In this document: positions 1 to 13,027 of the stretch, piece after piece
How the letters are laid out: each line of letters starts with the position of its first letter
Numbering within the stretch: the first letter of the stretch is position 1
Assembly: GCA_023376005.1 (NCBI GenBank)
Contig: CM042157.1
Coordinates: 56,350,221-56,414,220, forward strand
Reading direction: 5' to 3'
From: Doryteuthis pealeii
Lineage: Eukaryota > Mollusca > Cephalopoda > Myopsida > Loliginidae
Length of the DNA stretch: 64,000 bases
Position numbers and translations under genes: made by a program
Notes under the pieces: generated by a model
Seen by the model: the letters and a program-made list of their open reading frames with translations, nothing else
The model's database searches: none
Told to the model about the DNA's origin: nothing

Positions 1-491
1 ACAATATTTTTCTTTGAATTAATGAAAAAAAAAGAAGAAAAAAAATTTTTTTTTCTGATTCAATGGCCAATTGAATCAGAAAAAAATATTTTTATTCACT
101 TAAAAATTTAATGTTTTCAGAGATAAAGCTCCATTTAATTTATTCAAAAATGTAAGTTTAAAAATGTACAATTTTGAACAACATATTTTCTAAAGTGTAT
201 ATTTTAAAAAGTATTACTAACAATAGTTCTTTTCCTTTATGGAAGACTAAAGAGACATAAGTTATCTTTTTTTTCAAAATATCCGAATTTTTTAACTGAT
301 GTTTGAACCAACTGTTCAGATGGCATATTCTTGTTGTGTTCTTTTTTTTTTTTTTTTTTTCGCTACGCCGTGTAACTTTTTGTAGAAACCTTTCACGCAT
401 CTTCCCTAACTTTTCAAAATCGTAAATTATTATTTATTGCTATATTTTGAAAAAAGGGGTAAACTCAAACTTTAATTACGTCTCTTTTTGT

Positions 492-750
492 CCAGGTTTA
501 GCTCAGTTGGTAAAGCACCTGCCTCGGAAGGTTCCAGGTTTGATACTAGTACCCGTCAACTAAGCACCAGAGTAGCACAGATTGGGTAATCTGATATGTG
601 CAGTAAAGTGGGGAGCTGATGGTAGGTGTGGCGTTCCAACTCAGAAAAACAAAAAAACACAATCTCCCTTGTCTAGCGCTAGCAAAAAGTGATAGATGCC
701 TTCACTGTCCGGCTGATACCGACAAAAAGGCCGCTCCGCCAACATTAATT
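492..750 (+). mobile_element. tRNA-derived SINE, family 1 (unit copy A)
   Basis: The head resembles a tRNA, with an A-box-like TAGCTCAGTTGGTAAAGC and a B-box-like GGTTCCAGGTTTGATAC. A body shared with the SINEs at 33706, 37549 and 38417 follows (CTCAGTAG-type, GTAAAGTGGGGAGCTGATGG, then GGCTGATACCGAC). It is older than the copy at 38417, with several substitutions in both boxes. A poly-T tract follows at about 788-817. Confidence 0.85.
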
Positions 751-785
751 AAATTTAACATCCAGATAGGAGTAATTTTCAGTTC

Positions 786-820
<35 letters not shown>

Positions 821-1845
821 GAACACTGAACAGTATTAAAGTGCCAAAGTTACAATTAACTTGAAAAGAAAATGTATGAAGTGGACATAAAGTGGGTGTT
901 CAGTTATTCATATAATTGGACACTCACTTTATATCTGATGCTTGACTCTATCTACAATATAAATTTAATGTAAACTGTACCCTGATTTTATGTCCATTCT
1001 ACATGCTACTGATAATATATTATTGAATATATGGTCACATCACTTGGTCGCACTTATTTTTCCTAAAATCTTCACGGAAAAAAAGAAAATCATTTAAACA
1101 TCTAATACCGATGGTGGGGATTTAAAAGAAATTGTAAATACCGCATTTTTAGTTTAATAAAAATCGAAATTGAACTTTTTTAATCATCTTGTTTTAAAAT
1201 AATTCATGTTAAAGTTTTTCTTTGTTTTTCACTTTATTTTCTATTTATTCTTTATGAAAACAAAAAACAAAAAAAAACAAAAAACATTTTGTATCATAAA
1301 TAGATCGCTCGCTAGCTCTCTCTCGCTCTCTCTCTCTCAAATACTTTATTTACCTCGAAAAATCTTTTCTTTTACACGTACACATTGTGGAAACTTTTTT
1401 CCCCAATTATTCAGTCTCAAAATATAGCAGTTAAAAAAACGTTTGTTATGAATAATAAATTAAAAAACAGAAAAAAGAAATTCCCGTATCTTTTATTTTT
1501 AGTTACCACAGACAAATGGTTCATTTCTTAGTATACTACTGTTTTTACTATTACTAAATTCCTAAGTAAATGATACATACGAAAACAAAACAAAAGCCTA
1601 ACCTTGCACTTTGTCATTTTTACTTTTTCAGCAATTTTCATCCCCCCACTAAGATTCGCATAAATTTTGTCTGAAAATATTTTTTCTCATGGCTACTACG
1701 TTAGAAAATTACTTTTTTCTTTTTCTATTCTTTAGAAAATAACTAACTTTAAAGCCGAGTGGGATGGCTATAAAGTAGGGGTTCAGTTACAATATATTTA
1801 CATACATTCGACGAACACTGTTCAAGTATGTATTATAAATATTGA

Positions 1846-1915
1846 CATCGAACATCAAAGTGTCATAAAAGCTTTATTAAGCACAGTCTGCTTTTATGAC
1901 ACTTGATGTTCGATG
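1846..1915. repeat. 26-bp hairpin (unit copy A)
   Basis: The left arm (1846-1872) and right arm (1890-1915) are reverse complements with one bulged A in the left arm. The loop is 17 nt. The arms read CATCGAACATCAAGTGTC outward. This may be a small inverted-repeat transposon remnant or a structured RNA; nothing decides between them. Confidence 0.8.
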
Positions 1916-3385
1916 CAAAGGCTGTCTTTGTCCATTAAGGCCCAAAATTAAGAATCGGCCAGAACTCGACAACTTCTTAGTAGTTGGGGAGAGAAAGACT
2001 AAGGAAATATGAGCGATGACCGAATTGTAGCTAGAAGTAATTTGAGGACTTTACTGTTCAGTAAAAAAAGAAAAGAAATCGGTTTAACTCTGATATCTAG
2101 CACAACAGTAACGTCAAAACATTAGTCATTTCAAGAGTACTTATCTAAAGATAAGGTCCCAAGTGGAATTTAATATAAATGCGTGTGCTGATGTTACAAG
2201 AAAACGTTATCCAAGTCTAAAAATTAAAATTAACTAAAAGTTTATAACAAATTTAATTCCATTATTGAAATATTCGTAAATCAAATCACGTTCTTGGTCA
2301 CACGATGACAAACAGTGGTTGTCGTACCGTACTACACAAACTTAGTTTTGAGAGAATATAAAAAACATTCAATGTTACTGTTCGAAATTCATCATCAGTA
2401 ACAAAAATAATATTAAGATCGGCTAGAATAGAGAGTCTTGGAGACCTGACAAGATTTCCTGTCATTCAGCTTCCAACGAAAGATCAAGCGGATATGAAAA
2501 ACTGTCAGGGGGGGGGGTAAAAAAAAAAATATTATTATTATTATTGTCGAAGATGAACATGATGATGCTTGCTTATACAGAATAGCCCACCCAACAAAAT
2601 TTGTTTTATTCAAATTTACACAAAATATAACACTTTACATTCATTGTCTGTCCACGTCCAGATATAAGTAAATTTGATACATCTGTTTGATCTTTTGCTG
2701 GAAGAGTTAAGTCTCAAATTTACGACTTCGACGCGCTACTATTAGGCCACCTGTCATATTGATTTAGTCTTTTCATTACGCAATCACCAAGGTGTTGAAT
2801 TATGGTCGATTGCCGATTTGTAATTTGGTGATTAAACTAATTGAATGAACTAAGAAGAATGTAGCAAATGACTAAAACCTACTTTTATCTGTCTAGATTG
2901 CTGAATATAAAAATATTTCATTTTTATATAGTGATTATAAAAATATATAAAATATTTCATTTTTATACAGTGATTTTAAATTTATATGTTTCACCAAAGT
3001 GATCAGTTTAGTTAGGCCATCTTGAATAAAACGGAAATAAATATTTCCGAACTTTGTTTATCAAAAATCTCGTTAAAAAAATTAACGATCATACAGGGTT
3101 GTTACAAAGAAAAACAGTTAATTCAAAGATCAAATTATCCGATTAGGAAAAATTACATCATTATCTTAAAAAATAAATAAACCTATCCGTATTACATGCG
3201 AAAGGGTAATTTTCAGGCCGCAATTTAGACAGAAAAATTACATATTATTTCCCTTTTACGATTATACATCTAAATGTATAGCTGGCTGTATTGGACATAC
3301 TTTTTTTTGTGTGTGCATATTTAATAACCGATTATTGGTTTTCAACGATTTTTAAAAATATTCTTTTTTTTTTTTTTTTTATCTT

Positions 3386-4945
3386 GAAATATTATCTTGA
3401 AATTTTTTGTGCATTCGAAAGAAGAAACATTTTTAAAAATCCTGATGGATTTTTAAAAAAATTCAGCTTAGGAAAATAATGAAAATTATGAACGAAAAAC
3501 AATGTTTTCTTTTTTGCACCGTTAAATCAATTGAAATTTAACGTAGCCAAAAACAAGTTATGACTACCAGCTTTATAAAAAAATTCTATGAAAAATCAAT
3601 TTATGGTCCAATTTTCACGAAAATTTCCATAACTTTACCTTAGGATGTAAATATGTCTGAAATAGTTTTTCCTAAAATATATTAGGAGAAATATATATAT
3701 TTTTACGAGGTCTACTCGATGTGTTCGGTTTTGGTATTAATTTTTAAAATCGAAAATGAAATGAAAATTTGAATATTTTTTCTAAGAGAAAAACTGATAA
3801 AATAATCAATATATACTTACTTTTTATTCTAATGGGTAGAAAAAGTTGAAAAATAATTTTTTATGCTAAGAAAAACAAACAATAGTTACTGAGAAGCGTC
3901 TCGTCTCTTTGTATAAAAACAAAACAAATATGTCAGTTTTGCTCTTCCGTATATTCTAAGAATCACACATTACTATTCAACAATCAATTGAAATTTAACG
4001 TAGCCAAAAACAAGTTATGACTACCAGCTTTATAAAAAATTCAATGAAGAATCAATTTATGGTCCAATTTTCACGAAAATTTCCATAACTTTACCTTAGG
4101 ACATAAAAAAAGCATCTCGTCTTGTCTCTTTGTAAAACAAATATGTCGGATTTTGCTCTTCCGTATATTCTAAGGATCATACATTACTATTCAACAATAA
4201 AAATTACAAATTCTTTTAAAAATATTAATATATCGTGGATCGAACAAATTTTTAATTCACCTGAATTCTAAAATTCATATATTTAAATATCCGTGAAAAA
4301 TTCGATTTTTGACGCGGAAAAAAAAAATTTAATTTATTTCACGCAGAAAATAAAAATATTCAACTACACAAAAAATTGAAAATCTCTTCAAAATTAATTT
4401 CTCAAAAAAGTTTTTTTTTTTTGACAATTTAATAGAATATAGTACATACCAATTACAAAAGCAAAGAAAAGTTTTCAAATAATAATATTATGACATTTTT
4501 TTTGCACTTTTTATTTCCGATTTCATTAAACTACAGCATTGTAGGTTGTACAATTTTTGGGATATAATTATTCAGACTCGTATCTTTATAGAAAAAAGTA
4601 AAAAAATTTTCTGGCGGTTCATATTTTTTTTTATCTCATAAAATAAAATATTCCCCTAATATATTTTAGGAAAAAACTATTTCAGATATATTTACATCCA
4701 AAGGTAAATAGTTATGGAAATTTTCGTGAAATTAATTGTTATTAATTGATTTTTTCATAGAATTTTTTTAAAATCCTCTTATCGTAACGTTAAATTTCAG
4801 TTGATTTGTGCAAAAATGAAAACATTGTTTTTCAATCATAATTTTCATTATTTCCATAAGCTGAAAAAAATTTTTTTAAATCATCAGGATTTTGTTTAAT
4901 GTTTCTTCTTTCGAATGCAAAATAAATTTCAAGATAATACTAATT
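3386..4945. mobile_element. Foldback element with ~310-bp inverted arms (unit copy A)
   Basis: The left arm (about 3386-3700) and right arm (about 4637-4945) are reverse complements over roughly 300 bp with mismatches and small indels. Shared blocks include TTTTCACGAAAATTTCCATA, TTCGAAAGAAGAAACAT and CCTAAAATATATTAGG. The centre is AT-rich and has no transposase frame, so it would be a non-autonomous foldback element or MITE. Copy A alone carries an extra partial duplicate inside it. Confidence 0.75.
3984..4197 (+). repeat. 214-bp private insertion in copy A
   Basis: The insertion is made of a second copy of about 3528-3655 joined directly to a second copy of about 3893-3983. It amounts to a local duplication with an internal deletion of about 240 bp. 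Copies B and C go straight from TATTCAACAA to TAAAAATTAC. The duplicate has diverged at several bases from its source. Confidence 0.8.
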
Positions 4946-5015
4946 TTTCTGCAAGTTTCATTGTGTTAAATATGGGGTTGGGTAAATTTCACAGGGTAAA
5001 TTGGTGGTACCTAGT

Positions 5016-5146
5016 GATTTACTAAGCTCAACTTAAATGTGACACAAGGCCAGAAGTAATGGGCGCGGTTAGTGAGAATCGAACTCACTAACAATGGTCT
5101 GGTCTGCTAATCTAGCTTACTAACAATTACACCACGTTATGTGCCC
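5016..5146 (-). mobile_element. tRNA-like SINE fragment (copy A, first)
   Basis: On the minus strand it reads like a tRNA head: GTGGTGTAATTGTTAG as A box and GAGTTCGATTCTCAC as B box. A short tail follows that matches the family-2 SINE ends (GTGTCACATTTAAG). Confidence 0.65.
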
Positions 5147-5509
5147 TTACATTTTTTCGTACTTTAAAACAAATCTAATGTAAATTTTCATAGATAGACG
5201 ATTTTGTTCAAACATCAAATAAATTATGCGCTAATTTCAAAATTAAAATAACTCTTGTAGTACTAGAATGTTAGCACTACGTCATCGCATTTTTCTTGGT
5301 ACCATCTCTTCAGACAAGTCTGCATCTGGGGATTATTTTATTAAAGCTAGTTTGTTTGTTTTCTAATATTTCATTTTTATATTTAAAAGTTTGGCGTCCA
5401 GATTCGAAAAATTAAAATCTAATTAACTTAATTAAATTTGGAACGCTAAGCTTCACGACATGCGGGCACTGACATATGATTTGAAATTTTAAACTTCTGT
5501 ATAGTTAGT

Positions 5510-5650
5510 TATTTACTAAGCTTAGCTTAGTTGTGACACAAAGCCAGAAGTATGGGGCGTCCAGTGGGAATCGAATTCATTAATAATGGTTTGCTAATTT
5601 AACTTGCTGACTAAATGGTCAGTGACAATTATACCACGTGAGGTTCCCGG
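5510..5650 (-). mobile_element. tRNA-like SINE fragment (copy A, second)
   Basis: A related tRNA-like fragment on the minus strand, with CACGTGGTATAATTGTCACT and GAATTCGATTCCCACTGG. Same tail type as the fragment at 5016 but clearly diverged from it, so this is a separate insertion. Confidence 0.6.
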
Positions 5651-6500
5651 TAATTAACACCTGTTATGTGTACAATACAATATATTTTTACTTTTTATCA
5701 TAATAATCGTCGTCACTTTTTATTTTTATTTTTCTTAGTTGAAGTGTGTGTGTGTATGTGGGGGGGATACTTCATGTTGTTCACATAGCATCTAACATTT
5801 CCTTTCCTACATTAGAACATAGCGAACAAGGCTGACCTTTGCGTTTGTCGGATATCATCTTATGACATAAGTTATTATTACTGCATTAGATAAATACTTT
5901 AAAAGGCAACCTTTTGACACTGACTAAACACTAAACGTAATTGTTCTTCCGGTTTTTGTTCTTTTTTTTTTATTATCAAGTAAATAAATGGAATTGAAAG
6001 AAAACAAGCACTTTTACCCAGAAGCTGAAAGGAGTGAAAATAAACTCAAAACTTTTCCAATAAATAATCAATGAATGGACATCTTTTTTTACAAAAAAAA
6101 AGTCATAACGTGTGTACAGTTCTGTACAAAACACATACATATACAACGAGTGTAGCATAAATTAATTAATTAGTTTAGTTAATTAAATTTGATAAACTCG
6201 GTTCCAGGTTGGAATGACAAAATAATATTTCCAGGAAAAAATACAAAAAAATTCCAAGATTCTGGTTTTTACTAAAGTAGCAGAAATTAAATTGGTTTGC
6301 GGGGAAATGAGATTTCCAAGGGTTATTTATTTTGATATGTAATAAATTTACTAAAATCCCAAGTCACAACCTTGTTGAACATTTTTATTTTTTCCGAAAC
6401 CAATGATTACATAAATGATATCTCCATCCATTCCAATGTCCATCTTTCTTCATCTTTTTGTTAGTTTAAAAGGCGACATTTTTCCGAAAAAAAATAAATA

Positions 6501-6558
6501 GCGTGGTGCAAGCTGGATTAGCAAACAACTGTGAGTTCGATTCTCACCGGGAATCCCA
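6501..6558 (+). mobile_element. Short tRNA-like SINE fragment (copy A, third)
   Basis: The GCGTGGTGCAAGCTGG head and GAGTTCGATTCTCACCGG B-box-like sequence lie close together, so the middle of the tRNA-like part appears deleted. The matching fragment in copy C is at 25326-25383. Copy B lacks this part of the unit. Confidence 0.5.
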
Positions 6559-8392
6559 TTTTTCCGAATTTGTGCCCAACCAAGCCAAGCTTTTTAAATA
6601 TCTAAATATTATTACAGTCGCTTTATATTTATAAACTACAATATTTTTGTTCTTAATAATACGTATTCTTTTTATTCTAAGAATATGATTGAAGTGTCGT
6701 TTGACGTTATTTATTCAATTAATTTCAATTGTAACTGAATTTACTAACAAACTGGGAGTAAAACAAACCCAACTTTTCACCATTATTATTTCTTTTCTTT
6801 TTTTACAGTACACCTACTTATTCATTATATCATCAAGTAAAACATTTCAAAGTTCTCTTTGTTATATTTTGTATGAAATTAACTGTTTTATCTTTATTTT
6901 TGTTTACGGTACATAATTACCTCAGACTACAGCGGAAAAAAATCATCTGCTGATACACATGTAAGTGTAAAAAGCCAGTAAGGGGGAAATTCTCCCCAAG
7001 AGACTGTTTATGTGTGCTGTTTATGTCATTTGATGTTTAACTGTACACAAATAAAGACAGTGCCAATCAAAACGAAATAAATACCCAGCTTAAGCAAAAT
7101 TAAGCAGAATTAAAATGTATTAGAAAGAGAGAGATACGTTAACATCTATGATCTAGCTAGTTAATAGATTTGTTTGTTTTTACAAACGAGTACGTACTAC
7201 ACTTATTCATCATAATTTATCACATAATTAAAATGATGTAACAATTTCAACAAAAATTATTAATCTTGAATCAGAATATTAATAAGAACAAACTCATTTA
7301 TATGTTTTTTTAATAGGGTTTAAAATTTAAAATTGAATCGACACTAAAGACAGGATTGATCCCCGTTTACTGTGCTCGTTATTTTATTATGTTAAGCGCT
7401 CAAATGAGCTAATTGATGCTAAAACAATTAATATGGTTTCCTTTTTTGTAATAACAAAATATAATATATACTTTTTTTTAAAATGGTCATGTGTCCATTG
7501 ACGTATGAATGTACACACGCAGGTGTAGGTTTATTTGTCTACTTTTTTTAAAAATTCACAGCAACATAAAATGTTCAATCGAGCTGAATAATTGATGACA
7601 ATTGATATGTTTTTTTTTTTAGGAAAATAATTGTCATGTGACCAATAAAGCATAGACTTTTTCAATCTACTTTTTTAAAGAAAAGATTTGACAACAGAAT
7701 AAACATTTAAAGAATTAGAATTGAATTAAAACCTGAAAAAGTTTGTTGTTTTTTTTAATCGAGACATTCGTTTTTGGGTGGGTGAGTTGTTACGAATTAA
7801 TTTTTTTTATCGGTTACAAAGAAATTATTCAGTTAGTTTCCTGATTTAGAGCGATAACCGGATTTTACTGTAAAGTAAAGGAAATTAAAATAATAATAAC
7901 AATAATAGCAGACAAAAAAATGGAGTGAAAATTACGACATTATTGTTTTGTGTGTGCGAGTGTGTGATTTGGTTTGTAGGGGTAGGGGTAACCATAGAAA
8001 GAAGCAAATGTGATAATAATTTTTCCAAACCTGTTGAAAAGATGCAATCCAAATTAAAATGTAACATAATCCAAGAAAAGACGACGTCGACAATAAAGTC
8101 AGTCGGGTTCTACAAGGACGTGAACCCGACATACTCTTTACTATTCCACTCAGTATTATTGACGATTATTATTCGATCTCAGCTTCAATATCCTAGAAGG
8201 AAGCAATAATAATACCAAAATAAAGAGAGAGAGAAAAAAATAAATAAAGTCCAAGTAGTGTTTATGTTCTGTGTCAAGTGTCCACGAATGTCAAATCTCG
8301 GGAAGGGGGTGGTCTAACAAAAGTGAGGGTCAGAAAATAAATGCATGTGACTCAAGACTCCTCTCTCTATCTGAATGACGGAAGTGCAAATG

Positions 8393-8480
8393 GAATTGAT
8401 CCATCAGTGTTTGCAGGTGCTCCTGAGAATTGCGTACCACTGCTGCATCATCAGCAATCATCATGTCCTGAATGACAAAA
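8393..8480 (-). pseudogene. LINE reverse-transcriptase palm fragment (ADD motif)
   Basis: The minus strand encodes a remnant around MMIADDA, the catalytic palm motif of a non-LTR reverse transcriptase, with a frameshifting change relative to 17771-17850. To the left the LINE is cut at the duplication junction 8390/8393. It is therefore a passenger of the tandem duplication and not an independent insertion. Confidence 0.75.
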
Positions 8481-8659
8481 ATAGCTTAACCTTTGTTTTG
8501 GCTTTCTAAATTATCCAAGATGAAATGCAAAAATGTAAATTCTGATTATCTGGTGTTGCTTATCTGCTGAATTTTTATTTTACCCATTTTAAATGGAATC
8601 GTTCCAAAGCTGTGATTTTTTTTTTTTTTTTTTTTTTTTTTGGATGTTATATGATTGAA

Positions 8660-8990
8660 ATTTATTCATATTATATTATTCATATCTTTTATTAGATGTG
8701 GTATTATTGCAATTTATTCAAAAATGATTACCCTATATTTCAAAATCTTCATTGGATGTGTTATTACTAACATTTAAAGAAATTCATATTTTTCAAAACT
8801 TCATTAATTTAAATTGAAAGCCAAAAGTATATTCCCTATATTTAAAATCTATATTGGATTGTGGTATGTTTGGAATTTATAAAAAAATATTTTTTACATT
8901 TGAAAATCTTCATTGGATGGTTATTTTATTTTTATTTTTGAATACATATGTTTTATTGGATGTGGTGTTACTAAATATGAAAAAAACAAA
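8660..8990. repeat. Degenerate ~70-80-bp tandem motif (leader of copy B)
   Basis: The block AAAATCTTCATTGGATGTG followed by TATTACTAA-type sequence recurs about four to five times with heavy decay. The same array is at 18050-18365 in the leader of copy C. It looks like an old minisatellite or a repeat inside an unidentified transposon. Confidence 0.5.
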
Positions 8991-10168
8991 CATTTTCCTT
9001 ACATTTACTTATATCATCATTGGTTGGGCTAGATTTAAAGAAATAAAGGTCACAAAATATATGATGGGTTTTCTTCTCAAACTTTGTGAAATTTAGGTGG
9101 AAATGTGAGCAACTGAATCACAGTTGCATCAAGAATACAAAAAAAAAAACTGCCTTCAAAACAGGAGAAACAGAACTCAAGAGAGTAGAATACTGTTTGG
9201 GGAATATTTTTAATATTGGCAATACCATGTAATTACAAGTAATTCCAGTCAAATCATTCAGATAAAAGAAAAGTTTTCACCTATAACCTTCAATTTTTCT
9301 GACATATTTGTCCAGGTGCTGATTGTTAAAGTTTAGAACATCCCCAAAATTTCAGGTTCTAATCCCAAAAATTGACTGAGTTATACAGATTTTTAGCTCT
9401 CCAAAATGCATAAAATTTGTAATCTGTTTTTGTCTGTAAAATGAGTTCTAGAGCTTCCTCATTCCTAAAAATGGTTTATAAAAGATTTTTGGTCGAGAAA
9501 TCCAAAAATGCTATAAAAAAAGTCTTAAAGCTAATCAATTTTAAATTATCAATGATTTCTGATTTTTTCATAGAAAGACAATAGGTGGGAATATCCTGAT
9601 GTGGCGCTGTATCAATGACAATTTTTTTTTAATTATTATTTTACATATATTGAACATTATTTGTACCAAAAAGATAGTTTGGTTTTGGTTTTAAAAACAA
9701 TATTTTCTTTGAATTAATGAAAAAAAAAAGAAAAAAAGAGAAGAATTTTTCTGATTCAATTGGCCTATTTTTATTCACTTAAAAATTTAATGTTTCAGAG
9801 ATAAAGCTCCATTTAATCTATCCAAAAATGTAAGTTTAAAAATGTACAATTTTGAACAACATATTTTCTAAAGTGTATATTTAAAAAATTATTACTAACG
9901 ATAGTTCTTTTCCTTTATGGAAGACTAAAGAGACATAAGTTTTTTTTTTTTTTTCAAAATTCCGAAATTTTTTAACTGATGTTTGAACCAACTGTTCAGA
10001 TGGCATATTTCTGTTGTGTTCTTATTTTTCTTTTCGCTACGCCATGTAACTTTTTGTAGAAACCTTTCACGCATCTTCCCTAACTTTTTCAAAATCGTAA
10101 ATTATTATTTATTGCTATATTTTGAAAAAAAAGGGGTAAACTCAAACTTTAATTACGTCTCTTTTTGT

Positions 10169-10426
10169 CCAGGTTTAGCTCAGTTGGTAAAGCACCTGCC
10201 TCGGAAGGTTCCAGGTTTGATACTAGTACCCGTCAACTAAGCACCAGAGTAGCACAGATTGAGTAATCTGATATGTGCAGTAAAGTGGGGAGCTGATGGT
10301 AGGTGTGGCGCTCCAACTCAGAAAAACAAAAAAAACAATCTCCCTTGTCTAGCGCTAGCAAAAAGTGATAGATGCCTTCACTGTCCGGCTGATACCGACA
10401 AAAAGGCAGCTCCGCCAACATTAATT
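10169..10426 (+). mobile_element. tRNA-derived SINE, family 1 (unit copy B)
   Basis: Same insertion as at 492, carried along in the second tandem unit. The tRNA-like head and the GGCTGATACCGAC tail motif are both present. A poly-T tract follows. Confidence 0.85.
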
Positions 10427-10458
10427 AATTTAACATCCAGATAGGAGTAAGTTTCAGT

Positions 10459-10495
<37 letters not shown>

Positions 10496-10929
10496 TGAAC
10501 AGTTTTTACTGAACAGTGCCAAAGTTACAATTAACTTGAAAAGAAATGTATGAAGTGGACATAAAGTGGGTGTTTAGTTATTCATATAATTGGACACTCA
10601 CTTTATATTCTGATGCTTGACTATCTACAATATAAATTTAATGTAAACTGTACCCTGATTTTATGTCCGTTCTACATGCTACTGATAATATATTATTGAA
10701 TATATGGTCACATCACTTGGTCGCACTTATTTTTCCTAAAATCTTCACGGAAAAAAAGAAAATCATTTAAGCATCTAATATCGATGGTGGGATTTAAAAG
10801 AATTATAAATACCGCATTTTTAGTTTTAAAAATCGAAATTGAACTTTTTTAATCATCTTGTTTTAAAATAATTCATGTTAAAGTTTTTCTTTGTTTTTCA
10901 CTTTATTTTCTATTTATTCTTTATGAAAA

Positions 10930-10965
<36 letters not shown>

Positions 10966-11501
10966 GGTATCTAAAATTTTGTATTCTCTCTCTCTCTCTC
11001 CTCTCTCAAATACTTTATTTACCTCGAAAAATCTTTTCTTTTACACGTACACATTGTGGAAACTTTTTATTCAGTCTCAAAATATAGCAGTTAAAAAAAC
11101 GTTTGTTATGAATAATAAATTAAAAAACAGAAAAAAGAAATTCCCGTATCTTTTATTTTTAGTTACCACAGACAAATGGTTCATTTCTTAGTATACTACT
11201 GTTTTTACTATTACTAAATTCCTAAGTAAATGATACATACGAAAACAAAACAAAAGCCTAACCTTGCACTTTGTCATTTTTACTTTTCAGCAATTTTCAT
11301 CCCCCACTAAGATTCGCATAAATTTTGTCTGAAAATATTTTTTCTCATGGCTACTACGTTAGAAAATTACTTTTTTCTTTTTCTATTCTTTAGAAAATAA
11401 CTAACTAAAGCCGAGTGGGATGGCTATAAAGTAGGGGTTCAGTTACAATATATTTACATACATTCGACGAACACTGTTCAAGTATGTATTATAAATATTG
11501 A

Positions 11502-11571
11502 CATCGAACATCAAAGTGTCATAAAAGCTTTATTAAGGACAGTCTGCTTTTATGACACTTGATGTTCGATG
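11502..11571. repeat. 26-bp hairpin (unit copy B)
   Basis: Same hairpin as at 1846, with arms 11502-11528 and 11546-11571 and a one-base loop difference (AAGGAC instead of AAGCAC). Both arms are unchanged. Confidence 0.8.
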
Positions 11572-13027
11572 CAAAGGCTGTCTTTGTCCATTAAGGCCCA
11601 AAATTAAGAATCGGCCAGAACTCGACAACTTCTTAGTAGTTGGGGAGAGAAAGACTAAAGAATATGAGCGATGACCGAATTGTAGCTAGAAGTAATTTGA
11701 GGACTTTACTGTTCAGTAAAAAAAGAAAAGAAAATCGGTTTACTTGATACTAGCACAACAGTTACGTCAAAACATTAGTCATTTCAAGAGTACTTATCTA
11801 AAGATAAGGTCCAAGTGGAATTTAATATAAATGCGTGTGCTGATGTTACAAGAAAACGTTATCCAAGTCTAAAAATTAAAATTAACTAAAAGTTTATAAC
11901 AAATTTAATTCCATTATTGAAATATTCGTAAATCAAATCACGTTCTTGGTCACACGATGACAAACAGTGGTTGTCGTACCGTACTACACAAACTTAGTTG
12001 AGAGAATATAAAAAACATTCAATGTTACTGTTCGAAATTCATCATCAGTAACAAAAATAATATTAAGATCGGCTAGAATAGAGAGTCTTGGAGACCTGAC
12101 AAGATTTCCTGTCATTCAGCTTCCAACGAAAGATCAAGCGGATATGAAAAACTGTCAGGGGTGGGTAAAAAAAAAATATTATTATTATTGTCGAAGATGA
12201 ACATGATGATGCTTGCTTATACAGAATAGCCCACCCAACAAAATTTGTTTTATTCAAATTTACACAAAATATAACACTTTACATTCATTGTCTGTCCACG
12301 TCCAGATATAAGTAAATTTGATACATCTGTTTGATCTTTTGCTGGAAGAGTTAAGTCTCAAATTTACGACTTCGACGCGCTACTATTTGCCACCTGTCAT
12401 ATTGATTTAGTCTTTTCATTACGCAATCACCAAGGTGTTGAATTATGGTCGATTGCCGATTTGTAATTTGGTGATTAAACTAATTGAATGAACTAAGAAG
12501 AATGTAGCAAATGACTAAAACCTACTTTTATCTGTCTAGATGCTGAATATAAAAATATTTCATTTTTATATAGTGATTATAAAAATATATAAAATATTTC
12601 ATTTTTATATAGTGATTTTAAATTTATATGTTTCACCAAAGTGATCAGTTTAGTTAGGCCATCTTGAATAAGACGGAAATAAATATTTCCGAACTTTGTT
12701 TATCAAAAATCTCGTTAAAAAAAATTAACGATCATACAGGGTTGTTACAAAGAAAAACAGTTAATTCAAAGATCAAATTATCGATTAGGAAAAATTACAT
12801 CATTATCTTAAAAAATAAATAAACCTATCCGTATTACATGCGAAAGGGTAATTTTCAGGCCGCAATTTAGACAGAAAAATTACATATTATTTCCCTTTTA
12901 CGATATATACATCTAAATGTATAGCTGGCTGTATTTGACATACTTTTTTGTTTGTGTGGCATATTTAATAACCGATTATTGGTTTTCAACGATTTTTAAA
13001 ATATTCTTTTTTTTTTTTTTATCTTGA

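Larger units (their letters stand above)
1..8390 (+). repeat. Tandem 9.4-kb unit, copy A (left-truncated by window)
   Basis: Base 1 aligns with 9697 in copy B and 19084 in copy C. Similarity to C continues, with scattered substitutions and many homopolymer-length differences, until 8390, where it stops after GTGCAAA. Copy A carries its own variants (for example GCCGTGTAAC at 363-376, where B and C have GCCATGTAAC), so B and C look more alike at the left end. It also has a private 214-bp insertion at 3984-4197. Long AT-rich stretches between the mapped elements hold no recognisable gene. All reading frames here are short and shared between copies only because the DNA is shared. Confidence 0.95.

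Noticed and set aside
492..565. Possible functional tRNA gene
   Set aside because: The tRNA-like part has A and B boxes but no closing acceptor stem, and it continues into a SINE body shared by other copies.
866..934. Short inverted pair ATAAAGTGGGTGT / ACACTCACTTTAT as Tc1-mariner ends
   Set aside because: Only about 13 bp with a mismatch, and no transposase or target TA pair could be shown. It stays a weak hairpin.
7885..8209. Overlapping frames of 60-94 residues conserved between copies A and C
   Set aside because: Conservation comes from the tandem duplication. Frames break at small indels between the copies and match no protein I know.
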